Shown one piece after another: positions 1 through 5,979 of a stretch of DNA of 7,522 bases. Source of the DNA: an uncultured Bacteroidales bacterium (GTDB lineage Bacteria; Bacteroidota; Bacteroidia; Bacteroidales; P3); assembly GCA_937906975.1 (NCBI GenBank), contig CALCUN010000003.1, forward strand, positions 1 through 7,522, written 5' to 3'. Below the pieces are notes generated by a model. That model had not been told where the DNA came from, made no database searches, and saw nothing but the letters and a program-made list of their open reading frames with translations. Position 1 is the first letter of the stretch, and every line of letters starts with the position of its first letter. The position numbers and the translations under genes are program-made.

Positions 1-187
1 TGTTGCAGATAAGGAAGAAGAATACAACAACGCATTTGCTAATCCATACAAAGCAGCATCTTATGGTTATATAGATGATGTAATCGAACCAAGAAATACT
101 CGTTTCAGAGTAATTCGTGCATTCCAATCATTGCAAACTAAGCGTGTAACAAACCCAATGAAGAAACACTCTAATATTCCATTATAA
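1..187 (+). CDS. mmdA: Acyl-CoA carboxyltransferase subunit, 3' end (probably methylmalonyl-CoA decarboxylase alpha)
   Basis: Only the last 61 codons are present (frame from position 2, TAA at 185-187); the gene begins upstream of the window. The visible residues fit the C-terminus of the biotin-dependent acyl-CoA carboxyltransferase family (PccB/MmdA): an IDDVIEPRNTR segment, where the family has a conserved Asp and Arg before the last helix, then a helix ending in LQTKR and the terminal signature KKHSNIPL, close to the family's usual KHGNIPL. In this family the subunit moves the carboxyl group of an acyl-CoA onto the biotin of the carrier protein. The OadG-, biotin carrier- and OadB-type genes directly downstream make methylmalonyl-CoA decarboxylase the likeliest identity. 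A propionyl-CoA carboxylase beta subunit would have the same end and is separated only by context. The next gene starts 2 bases after the stop. Confidence 0.9.
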   Translation, partial: VADKEEEYNNAFANPYKAASYGYIDDVIEPRNTRFRVIRAFQSLQTKRVTNPMKKHSNIPL

Positions 188-189
188 TT

Positions 190-549
190 ATGATGTTATT
201 AAGTATAGATTGGGGGTTCGCAGGTGTTGTTTGCGGAGTCGGAATAGGAATGACATTCTTGATTTTAGTAGGAATGATATTTTTCATTAAGTTATTATCT
301 TGGGCAGTTGGCCAATTAGATAAAGATAATAAGAGTGAAAAAACTGTTAAAGCAGAACCTACTAAAGTTGTAGAAAAATCATCAGTTGAACATCCTACTC
401 CTCATGAACAAGCTGCTATTGCAATGGCAATGCACCTATATTTTGATGCACATGATGAAGAACCACATGTCATCACAATAGAAGAAGTAGAGAAAAGATA
501 CTCTCCTTGGAGTTCGAAGATTTATAATATGAGAAACTTTACTAAGTAA
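190..549 (+). CDS. oadG: OadG-type gamma/delta subunit of the Na+-pumping decarboxylase
   Basis: A 119-residue protein with one membrane segment near the N-terminus (about residues 10-37, hydrophobic and Gly-rich), then a charged linker and a soluble tail. This is the layout of the small anchor subunit that links the carboxyltransferase to the membrane subunit. The tail contains ITIEEVEKRYSPWSSKIYNM (residues 95-114); an ending of the form YSPWSSKIY followed by a basic patch is what I know from Bacteroidetes versions of the family. The segment 68-93 has five histidines (68, 72, 82, 88, 93), and the Klebsiella homologue is known to bind zinc in its tail. Two ATGs lie in tandem at 190 and 193; either may be the start. 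There is no clear ribosome-binding site, and the 2-base gap from the upstream stop suggests translational coupling. Family-level identity is firm; the subunit name is by context. Confidence 0.85.
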   Translation: MMLLSIDWGFAGVVCGVGIGMTFLILVGMIFFIKLLSWAVGQLDKDNKSEKTVKAEPTKVVEKSSVEHPTPHEQAAIAMAMHLYFDAHDEEPHVITIEEVEKRYSPWSSKIYNMRNFTK

Positions 550-557
550 TAGAAATT

Positions 558-1007
558 ATGAATAAGTTTAAAATAACCATAGACGAACAACCGTTCGATG
601 TAACTGTAAATGTTACAGAACATAATAAAGCAACTGTGGAAGTAAATGGTATTTCATACGACGTAGTTTATGAAAAGAAATCTGCTCCTAAGGCAGCACC
701 TGTTGCAAGAAAAGCAGCAATTTCTCCAGCTCCACACATGCAAACTCCAAATCCAAAAGGAAATACGCCTGTTGCAGCAGTACCAACTGCAAGCAAACAA
801 GCAATAAAATCTCCTCTACCAGGAACAATTGTTTCTGTTAATGTAAAAGAAGGAGACCAAGTGAAAAAAGGAGATGTCTTGATTGTAATGGAAGCAATGA
901 AGATGGAAAACAACATAATGGCTGGAAAAGACGGACAAGTTAAAGCTATCTATGTTTCAGTTGGACAAACAGTTGCTCAAGATGACGCTTTAGTAGATTT
1001 AGCATAA
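558..1007 (+). CDS. Biotin carboxyl carrier protein of the decarboxylase complex
   Basis: A 149-residue biotin carrier. Residues 1-40 form a small N-terminal beta-rich region, residues 41-80 a flexible Ala/Pro/Lys linker, and residues 81-149 the biotinyl (lipoyl-like) domain. That domain contains SPLPGTIVSV and the biotinylation motif EAMKMEN (residues 112-118), with Lys115 as the biotin attachment site. The carrier takes the carboxyl group from the carboxyltransferase and delivers it to the OadB-type subunit, where decarboxylation drives sodium export. The Pro/Ala linker is the usual swinging arm. The gene lies 8 bases after oadG and 23 before oadB, so it is part of the same transcript. The domain is certain. 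Annotation pipelines often call such proteins acetyl-CoA carboxylase carriers, but the neighbours argue against that role. Confidence 0.93.
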   Translation: MNKFKITIDEQPFDVTVNVTEHNKATVEVNGISYDVVYEKKSAPKAAPVARKAAISPAPHMQTPNPKGNTPVAAVPTASKQAIKSPLPGTIVSVNVKEGDQVKKGDVLIVMEAMKMENNIMAGKDGQVKAIYVSVGQTVAQDDALVDLA

Positions 1008-1030
1008 TTCATAAAAAAACAAATTGAAAG

Positions 1031-2296
1031 ATGAAAAAGTCTAAATCAAATTTAGTAAAATATTTCGCATTTTTGCTTATGATATTTCTTGTACCTACAC
1101 TTGCAATGGCAGGAGAAGTATCAATAGGTGATAAGATGTCGGAATTTATAGGAAGTATGGGATTTGCTCAACTTGAAGGCAATTGGCTATGTCTTGTAAT
1201 GATATTAGTATCATTTGTATTGCTTTATTTAGCTATTGTAAAAAAGTTTGAGCCTCTTTTGTTACTTCCGATAGCTTTCGGTATGCTTTTGACAAATCTT
1301 CCAGGAGCAGGATTATATCACCCAGAACTTTTTGCAGAAGGACATGTTCACTGGAAAGATTTCGCAGATGCAAACAACGTAGGCTTACTTGACTACTTGT
1401 ATCTTGGAGTTAAACTTGGAATTTACCCATGTTTGATTTTCCTTGGAGTAGGGGCAATGACAGATTTCGGACCACTTTTAGCAAATCCAAAGAGTTTCCT
1501 TCTTGGAGCAGCAGCTCAAATTGCAATCTTTGCAACATTCTTTGGTGCTTTAGCATTAGGATTTACTTACGAACAAGCAGGTTCAATCGGAATCATAGGT
1601 GGAGCAGACGGTCCTACGGCTATCTATCTTACATCTAAGTTAGCACCTGAATTATTGGGACCTATTGCCGTTGCAGCTTACTCTTACATGGCGTTAGTAC
1701 CGGTTATTCAACCTCCTATTATGAAAGCTTTGACTACAGAAAAAGAACGTCAAATTGTTATGAAACAATTACGTAAGGTGTCAAAGACTGAAAAAATCAT
1801 TTTCCCAATTCTTGTAACAGCAATCATAGCATTATTATTACCAGCAGCGGCACCGCTTGTAGGTTGCTTGATGTTAGGAAACTTATTGCGTGAATCAGGC
1901 GTTACAGAACGTTTAAGCAAAACAGTACAAAACGAATTGATGAATATTTGTACAATATTCTTAGGTATTTCTGTAGGAGCAACAGCAACAGCTTCATCAT
2001 TCCTTAACCCACAAACGTTAGGAATCCTTGTTCTTGGAGTTACAGCATTTGCTCTTGGAAGTGCATCTGGAGTATTATTTGCTAAATTTATGAATCTATT
2101 CTCTAAAAATAAAATTAACCCACTTATCGGTTCTGCGGGCGTATCTGCTGTTCCTATGGCAGCGCGTGTATCACAAAATGTGGGACAAGAAGCTAACCCA
2201 AGCAACTTCTTGTTAATGCACGCTATGGGACCAAACGTAGCAGGTGTGATTGGCTCAACTGTTGCAGCGGGTGTATTATTAGCATTCTTAGGATAA
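1031..2296 (+). CDS. oadB: Sodium-translocating decarboxylase beta subunit (OadB/MmdB family)
   Basis: A 421-residue polytopic membrane protein that couples decarboxylation of carboxybiotin to Na+ export. Family signatures are strong: [17 protein letters not shown] (residues 68-84), [13 protein letters not shown] (141-153), [20 protein letters not shown] (187-206) and [18 protein letters not shown] (363-380). Residues shown to matter in Klebsiella OadB (D203, Y229, N373, G377, S382, R389) are all present with identical spacing, here as D193, Y219, N363, G367, S372 and R379, so the pump should be functional. Compared with Klebsiella OadB as I remember it, the protein has about 30 extra N-terminal residues that look like a signal peptide (KKSK, hydrophobic core, AMA-GE near 25-29) and a shorter loop after the first core helices. 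It is the last gene of its operon; an intrinsic terminator follows 15 bases after the stop. Substrate (methylmalonyl-CoA) is inferred from the operon. Confidence 0.95.
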   Translation: MKKSKSNLVKYFAFLLMIFLVPTLAMAGEVSIGDKMSEFIGSMGFAQLEGNWLCLVMILVSFVLLYLAIVKKFEPLLLLPIAFGMLLTNLPGAGLYHPELFAEGHVHWKDFADANNVGLLDYLYLGVKLGIYPCLIFLGVGAMTDFGPLLANPKSFLLGAAAQIAIFATFFGALALGFTYEQAGSIGIIGGADGPTAIYLTSKLAPELLGPIAVAAYSYMALVPVIQPPIMKALTTEKERQIVMKQLRKVSKTEKIIFPILVTAIIALLLPAAAPLVGCLMLGNLLRESGVTERLSKTVQNELMNICTIFLGISVGATATASSFLNPQTLGILVLGVTAFALGSASGVLFAKFMNLFSKNKINPLIGSAGVSAVPMAARVSQNVGQEANPSNFLLMHAMGPNVAGVIGSTVAAGVLLAFLG

Positions 2297-2311
2297 GAGA
2301 ATAAAATAAAG

Positions 2312-2352
2312 AAAAAATAAGGTGTATCATAACAGGTACACCTTATTTTTTT
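2312..2352 (+). terminator. Intrinsic terminator of the decarboxylase operon
   Basis: There is a perfect 15-bp inverted repeat: the left arm 2312-2326 (AAAAAATAAGGTGTA) pairs with 2337-2351, around a 10-base loop. The right arm ends in a run of seven T (2346-2352). It starts 15 bases after the oadB stop. Because the left arm begins with six A, the element could also terminate transcription from the other strand, but no gene there needs it. Confidence 0.9.
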
Positions 2353-2353
2353 G

Positions 2354-2361
2354 TAATTTTG
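2354..2361 (+). promoter_or_regulatory. Bacteroidetes-type -7 promoter element for the MATE-MFS operon
   Basis: TAATTTTG is a perfect match to the Bacteroidetes -7 consensus TAnnTTTG. It sits one base beyond the T-run of the preceding terminator and 9 bases before ATG 2371. No good TTTG -33 element is seen at the expected distance, because that region is the terminator hairpin itself. If transcription starts the usual few bases downstream, the 5' leader would be only about 3-6 nt. Confidence 0.55.
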
Positions 2362-2370
2362 CAAGCGAAT

Positions 2371-3729
2371 ATGAAAGTAAACGAAGAAAAAGCCCTAATC
2401 TTAGGCAGAGAGAAAGTAAGCACGTTATTATTGCAATATGCAACACCTGCAATCATAGCACAAATTGCATCAAGCTTGTTTAACGTAGTAGATAGAATAT
2501 TTATAGGACAAGGAGTAGGAGCCTTAGCAATCTCAGGCTTAGCCCTAACCTTTCCTTTTATGAACTTAGCAGCGGCATTTGGAGCCTTAGTAGGAGTAGG
2601 AGCCTCTGCATTAACCTCAATCAAGTTAGGAGAAAAAGATTACACCACAGCACGATTAGTATTAGGCAATGTAATAATTCTAAACCTTATCTTCGGAATA
2701 CTTTTCACAGTTGCTTGCTTGCCATTCCTTGAACCAATCTTATATGCCTTTGGAGGAAGCGATCAAACCGTTGCATACGCCAAAGAATATATGTTTATAA
2801 TTCTTTTAGGTAACGTATTCACACACTTATATCTCGGCTTAAATGCAGTATTGCGTTCAGCTGGCTATCCAACTAAGGCAATGTATGTAACGATTTTTGC
2901 AGTTGGCTTAAACGCAGTATTAGATGCCTTATTTATCTTAGTATTTAAATGGGGTATTGCAGGAGCAGCGTGGGCTACTGTAATCACTCAAATCATTGCA
3001 ACCCTTGTTTTGATATTTATCTTCTTAAAACAAAACCAAATAGTACACTTCACAAAAGACTGCTTCAAATTAAAGAAAAAAATAGTAGCAGATGCTTGCT
3101 CGATAGGTATGTCTCCATTTATGACAAACGTAGTTGCGTGTTTAGTAGTTATAATAGTAAATATTCAACTAAAAAAATACGGAGGCGACTTAGCGATTGG
3201 AGCTTACGGAATCATAAATAGTATAGCATTTACTTTCGTTATGATAATTCTTGGTTTGACACAAGGAATGCAACCTATAATTGGATACAACTATGGTGCG
3301 AAAACATACGACAGAGTATTGGAAACCTTGAAAAAAGGTATGGTTGTAGGTTTTATTATCACCACAATAGGATTTTTATTAGCAGAATTTACACCACGTT
3401 TAATATCAGCCGCATTCTCTTCCGATGAAAAAATGATAGATTTGTCAATAGATGGATTTAGATTGTTTATGATGGCCTTTCCTTTGGTAGGAATGCAAAT
3501 TGTAGCCTCTAATTTCTTCCAATCAATAGGCAAAGCACAAAAAGCAATCTTTCTTTCCCTAACACGACAACTAATATTCCTAATTCCATTGCTTTTCATC
3601 TTACCAAAATTCTGGGGATTAAATGGAGTATGGCTTTCTTCCGCTTTTGCAGATATACTTTCCACATTCGTAGCCTTTGTAGTGCTATATTTGGAAGTTA
3701 AATACATGCGACAACTATTAAAAAAATAA
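2371..3729 (+). CDS. MATE family multidrug efflux transporter
   Basis: A 452-residue membrane protein with the length and about 12 hydrophobic segments of the MATE family (Na+- or H+-driven export of cationic compounds). Family features include NVVDRIFIGQGVG near residues 38-50, with the conserved acidic Asp41 of helix 1, followed by ISGLALTFPFMNLAAAFG. The first half has LRSAGYPTKAM and the second half the corresponding QSIGKAQKAIF, reflecting the two-fold repeat. The second half also has LGLTQGMQPIIGYNYGA. I chose ATG 2371 over the in-frame TTG at 2359, because that TTG lies inside the -7 promoter element and homologues I remember begin close to the KALILG segment. The MFS gene follows after 6 bases, so the two are co-transcribed. 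The substrate cannot be read from the sequence. Confidence 0.93.
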   Translation: MKVNEEKALILGREKVSTLLLQYATPAIIAQIASSLFNVVDRIFIGQGVGALAISGLALTFPFMNLAAAFGALVGVGASALTSIKLGEKDYTTARLVLGNVIILNLIFGILFTVACLPFLEPILYAFGGSDQTVAYAKEYMFIILLGNVFTHLYLGLNAVLRSAGYPTKAMYVTIFAVGLNAVLDALFILVFKWGIAGAAWATVITQIIATLVLIFIFLKQNQIVHFTKDCFKLKKKIVADACSIGMSPFMTNVVACLVVIIVNIQLKKYGGDLAIGAYGIINSIAFTFVMIILGLTQGMQPIIGYNYGAKTYDRVLETLKKGMVVGFIITTIGFLLAEFTPRLISAAFSSDEKMIDLSIDGFRLFMMAFPLVGMQIVASNFFQSIGKAQKAIFLSLTRQLIFLIPLLFILPKFWGLNGVWLSSAFADILSTFVAFVVLYLEVKYMRQLLKK

Positions 3730-3735
3730 AACGCT

Positions 3736-4911
3736 ATGAGAGAAAAATTATGGAATAGCAATTATATAAAAGTATGGCTTGCCAATTTCATGATATTTTT
3801 CTCCTTTATGTTGGTAACACCTCTGCTACCAATTTATCTAAGTGAAACATTCGCTGCAGACAAACACGTAATTGGAGTAGTATTATCGGGATATACTCTA
3901 ACAGCTCTTTTAGTTCGTCCGTTTAGTGGCTTTATAGTTGATTCCTATCCAAGAAAACAAGTCCTTTTGATTTGCTTTTTCATAATGTTTGTTTTCTTTG
4001 CAGGCTATTTACTTGCAGGCTCATTATTATTGTTTGCAATCGTAAGAACACTTCACGGAGCGCCTTTCGGGGCAACAACAGTTGCAAACAGCACTGTGGC
4101 AATAGACGTTTTGCCTTCGTCAAGGAGAGCAGAAGGTATAGGATATTACGGACTAAGTAATAATATCGCAACAGCAATTAGCCCATCGGTTGCAATATAT
4201 CTTTATCAACTAACACACAACTTCGATTTAATCTTTACTCTTTCTATGATTGTTGCGGGCATTGGTTTGGTAATAAATTCCACAGTAAAGTTAGAAAAAA
4301 GAGAACTCATAAAAGACAAAAAGGTAATATCGTTAGATAGATTTTTTCTAATGAAAGCGTGGAGTCAATCCTTAACAATGTTTTGTTTTGCTTTCTCTTA
4401 CGGAGTGTTATCAACCTATATTGCAATCTATGGCAAAGAACAATTAGGCATAACAAGCGGAACAGGATTGTTTTTCTTGCTAATGTCTTTAGGATTGATT
4501 TGTTCACGATTGATAGGCAATAAAAGCCTAAGAAATGGCAAAATAGTAGAAAACGCTTCCTTAGGAATTGTGGTTTCTCTTGTGGGATATTTTATTTTTG
4601 CTGCTGTAAACAATTCCTTTGGCTATTATTCTGCTGCCATTATCATAGGATTAGGAAACGGACACATGTTCCCAGCCTTTCAAACCATGTTTATAAATTT
4701 AGCACCCCATACACAAAGAGGCACAGCCAATTCTTCTTTACTTATTTCTTGGGACGTAGGAGTAGGGCTTGGTATTTTGATAGGAGGAATCGTAGTAGAA
4801 TACTTCGGATACGGAGCTTCATTTTGGGTTTCTGCAATAATAAATCTTTTAGGTGTAGTGGGATTTCTTTTCTTTGCACGAAAACTTTTCCTAAGAGATA
4901 AGCTGAGATAA
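3736..4911 (+). CDS. Major facilitator superfamily transporter
   Basis: A 391-residue protein with about 12 hydrophobic segments, the normal MFS size. The loop between helices 2 and 3 carries the MFS motif A as GFIVDSYPRK (residues 65-74, conserved Asp69 and Arg73/Lys74). Helix 4 carries the motif B arginine (Arg104 in VRTLHGAPFGAT). RRAEGIGYYGLSNNIATAIS (130-149) is typical of the drug or small-molecule exporter branch as I know it. It starts 6 bases after the MATE stop without a ribosome-binding site, which suggests a two-exporter operon. The last codons overlap the first CTAAGAGATA repeat (4891-4900). Export is more likely than uptake, but the substrate is unknown. Confidence 0.9.
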   Translation: MREKLWNSNYIKVWLANFMIFFSFMLVTPLLPIYLSETFAADKHVIGVVLSGYTLTALLVRPFSGFIVDSYPRKQVLLICFFIMFVFFAGYLLAGSLLLFAIVRTLHGAPFGATTVANSTVAIDVLPSSRRAEGIGYYGLSNNIATAISPSVAIYLYQLTHNFDLIFTLSMIVAGIGLVINSTVKLEKRELIKDKKVISLDRFFLMKAWSQSLTMFCFAFSYGVLSTYIAIYGKEQLGITSGTGLFFLLMSLGLICSRLIGNKSLRNGKIVENASLGIVVSLVGYFIFAAVNNSFGYYSAAIIIGLGNGHMFPAFQTMFINLAPHTQRGTANSSLLISWDVGVGLGILIGGIVVEYFGYGASFWVSAIINLLGVVGFLFFARKLFLRDKLR

Positions 4912-4985
4912 AAAAGTCTAAGAGATAGAAAAATAATCCTAAGAGATAATTTCGTAAAGCTAAGAAAAAATATTTTTTTTCTTAG
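4891..4985 (+). repeat. Phased CTAAGA repeat array before the methyltransferase operon promoter
   Basis: CTAAGAGATA occurs three times without mismatch, at 4891, 4918 and 4939. A fourth, shorter copy (CTAAGA) is at 4960, and the inverse TCTTAG is at 4980-4985. The steps are 27, 21 and 21 bases; 21 bp is two helical turns, so the last three copies face the same side of the DNA. The first copy lies inside the end of the MFS gene. The array ends 12 bases before the -7 element at 4998, which is where an operator or activator site would sit. No binding protein can be named. Confidence 0.5.
4960..4985 (+). terminator. AT-rich hairpin after the MFS gene, possible weak terminator
   Basis: CTAAGAAAAAA (4960-4970) and its perfect complement (4975-4985) form an 11-bp stem around TATT. 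It is the only hairpin of this size between the MFS stop and the next promoter element. The U-rich part lies inside the right arm rather than after it, so it is not a classic intrinsic terminator. It may instead be an operator palindrome, as its ends are the CTAAGA repeat element. Confidence 0.35.
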
Positions 4986-4997
4986 AGAAAATATTTA

Positions 4998-5005
4998 TAT
5001 ATTTG
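4998..5005 (+). promoter_or_regulatory. Bacteroidetes-type -7 promoter element for the structured leader and methyltransferase operon
   Basis: TATATTTG is a perfect match to TAnnTTTG. About 20 bases upstream there is only a T-run (4973-4980) where a TTTG -33 element would be expected, so the match is partial. The predicted transcription start is near 5010-5013, about 285 bases before the next long reading frame. No other perfect -7 element was seen between here and 5296. Confidence 0.55.
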
Positions 5006-5145
5006 CAGACTGAAATTTAAAACAAAAAAAGAAGAAACAGACATAAAATTTTTAAAAAGAAATATTAAATAATTGAGCTTTTAGCTCTTATTCTCGATTC
5101 TGAAAATCGCCAAATTTAAAGAAGTACACGAGAATAGGTTGTAAA

Positions 5146-5169
5146 GGTTCGCGTCTTCGGGCGTGAACC
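5146..5169 (+). other. Hairpin with C(UUCG)G tetraloop
   Basis: The left arm 5146-5155 (GGTTCGCGTC) pairs over 10 positions with 5160-5169 (GGCGTGAACC), with two G-U wobbles (5151/5164 and 5154/5161). The loop is UUCG closed by C-G, an exceptionally stable RNA tetraloop. The G-U pairs and the loop type suggest that the RNA is the functional form. Its right arm is also the left arm of the longer terminator stem, so the two cannot form together. Confidence 0.7.
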
Positions 5170-5253
5170 GTTTGTCCTTATCTGTGTACACGGCTTTGGC
5201 GAGCCTTCAGAATTAGATAAGTAAAATGCAAACGGTCTCACGCTTTTTCTTTT
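5161..5253 (+). terminator. Long terminator-like hairpin upstream of the methyltransferase genes
   Basis: GCGTGAACCGTTTG (5161-5174) pairs with 5229-5243 over 14 bp, with a single bulged C at 5237. Inside this lies a second 7-bp helix, CTTATCT 5177-5183 with AGATAAG 5215-5221. The apical region 5184-5214 includes GGCT/AGCC (5192-5195 with 5202-5205). The outer stem is followed at once by a U-tract, TTTTTCTTTT (5244-5253), as in intrinsic terminators. It lies 43 bases before the next start codon, so it would block expression unless read through or prevented from folding. Confidence 0.6.
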
Positions 5254-5285
5254 GCTTAACCAAAAATAAGGCAAAGGCTCTTTAA
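5226..5285 (+). CDS. Possible 19-codon leader peptide
   Basis: The first ATG after the predicted promoter opens a frame of 19 codons (MQTVSRFFFCLTKNKAKAL) that stops 10 bases before the methyltransferase-like gene. It has no ribosome-binding site and could be chance. Its placement is suggestive: it crosses the U-tract, and a ribosome at its stop would stand inside the hairpin that holds the next start codon. Homologues cannot be judged at this length. Confidence 0.15.
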   Translation: MQTVSRFFFCLTKNKAKAL

Positions 5286-5300
5286 TCGAAAGCCTATGCC
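5270..5300 (+). promoter_or_regulatory. Hairpin enclosing the start codon of the methyltransferase-like gene
   Basis: GGCA (5270-5273) pairs with TGCC (5297-5300), and AGGCT (5275-5279) with AGCCT (5291-5295), separated by one A-A mismatch (5274/5296). The start codon ATG 5296-5298 is therefore inside the right arm. Such a fold would limit initiation. A competing 7-base complement to 5274-5280 exists at 5201-5207 (GAGCCTT) in the apical region of the upstream structure. Confidence 0.45.
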
Positions 5301-5979
5301 AAATTCGTCCAATAAATCTCAGATTGTATCTCGTAAACGTGTAGCCGATCACGGCGAAGTCTTCACTGCCGAAAGAGAGGTTAAGGCAATGTGCGACCTT
5401 GTAAAGGGAGAGTGTGAGAGAATCGACTCTCGATTTTTAGAACCAGCTTGTGGACAAGGCGCATTCCTTATAGAAATTCTTAATCGTAAACTTTCAATTG
5501 TAACAAATCGCTATCGCAAAGCACAAAACGAATGGGAGCGTAATGCAGTGCTTGCAATTAGCAGTCTTTATGGCATAGATATTCTTGTAGATAATGTAGA
5601 GGTGTGTAGAAATAACCTTTTTGATATTTTTTATAAAGAATATAAGTCGCTTTTCTCAAAAACCATAAAAGAGGAGTGTTGCAATAGTGTGCGTTATGTG
5701 CTTTCTCTCAATATTCTTTGGGGAGATGCTCTCACTCTTGAACTGCCTGACGATTCTCATCAGCCTATTGTTTTTGCAGAATGGTCAGATGTAGGCAAAG
5801 GAATGTTTAAACGCCGAGATTATACTATGGCAAATCTTTTGCAAAATCAACCTTTGGAAGGGCTAAACTTATTTTCTGATTTAGGAGACCAAGCATTTAT
5901 TCCGACACCCGTAGCAGATTTTCCAATAATTCATTTTTTAAAACTTGCAGATTATGAAAGTACAAAATTACAATCCTGA
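5296..5979 (+). CDS. Methyltransferase-like subunit with motif I but no NPPY motif
   Basis: A 227-residue soluble protein with the AdoMet-binding half of an N6-adenine DNA methyltransferase fold. Residues 19-24 read HGEVFT, the usual lead-in of these enzymes. Motif I is FLEPACGQGAFL (47-58), a motif II-like strand is YGIDI (92-96), and a motif III-like segment is LWGDAL (141-146). At the place where the catalytic NPPY is expected there is IVFAEWS (158-164) followed by KRRD. It therefore probably cannot methylate adenine alone. I recall small proteins of this kind, often annotated as restriction subunit M, next to Eco57I-type methylases. ATG 5296 is the only ATG after the in-frame stop at 5257. 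The 3' end overlaps the next gene by 26 bases, implying coupled translation and possibly a complex of the two proteins. Confidence 0.75.
   Translation: MPNSSNKSQIVSRKRVADHGEVFTAEREVKAMCDLVKGECERIDSRFLEPACGQGAFLIEILNRKLSIVTNRYRKAQNEWERNAVLAISSLYGIDILVDNVEVCRNNLFDIFYKEYKSLFSKTIKEECCNSVRYVLSLNILWGDALTLELPDDSHQPIVFAEWSDVGKGMFKRRDYTMANLLQNQPLEGLNLFSDLGDQAFIPTPVADFPIIHFLKLADYESTKLQS

Larger units (their letters stand above)
5006..5295 (+). ncRNA. Long structured 5' leader or independent small RNA
   Basis: This stretch has no convincing protein gene. Its first part, to about 5140, is very A-rich. It contains small hairpins (GAGCT/AGCTC at 5075-5087; CGATT/AATCG at 5095-5109) and an 8-base inverted repeat, TATTCTCG 5089-5096 with CGAGAATA 5129-5136. 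The second part, 5146-5243, is visibly GC-richer than the genome around it and is full of complementary segments. Base-composition contrast plus nested pairing is typical of structured RNA in AT-rich bacteria. It does not resemble tmRNA, RNase P RNA, SRP RNA or a tRNA. It is either the leader of the downstream operon or a separate transcript of about 240 nt ending at the U-tract 5244-5253. Confidence 0.45.

Noticed and set aside
668..916. 82-codon minus-strand frame
   Set aside because: It is antisense to the biotin carrier gene, whose linker and biotinyl domain account for the sequence.
1750..2364. 204-codon open frame on the minus strand
   Set aside because: It lies fully antisense to the strongly conserved oadB gene and its terminator and matches no family; it is a shadow of the coding strand.
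2359..2370. Upstream in-frame TTG start for the MATE gene
   Set aside because: The TTG lies inside the TAATTTTG promoter element, so it would probably not be transcribed; ATG 2371 fits the family start better.
4891..4985. CRISPR array
   Set aside because: The repeat unit is only 6-10 bases, the steps are 21-27 bases and there is no spacer of usual size and no cas gene.
5146..5243. tRNA, integron attC site or phage attachment site
   Set aside because: No cloverleaf with a T-loop GTTCRANNC is present, no paired attC core sites fit, and no integrase or flanking direct repeat is seen.
5116..5352. 78-codon minus-strand frame across the leader
   Set aside because: It covers the RNA-structured region and the start of the methyltransferase-like gene, has no promoter or recognisable domain, and its composition follows from the inverted repeats.
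5934..5979. Programmed frameshift joining the two methyltransferase frames (T TTT TTA heptamer at 5934-5940)
   Set aside because: A -1 slip leads to the wrong frame. The second frame has a stop at 5939-5941 and its own ATG at 5954, so simple overlap with coupled translation explains the arrangement.
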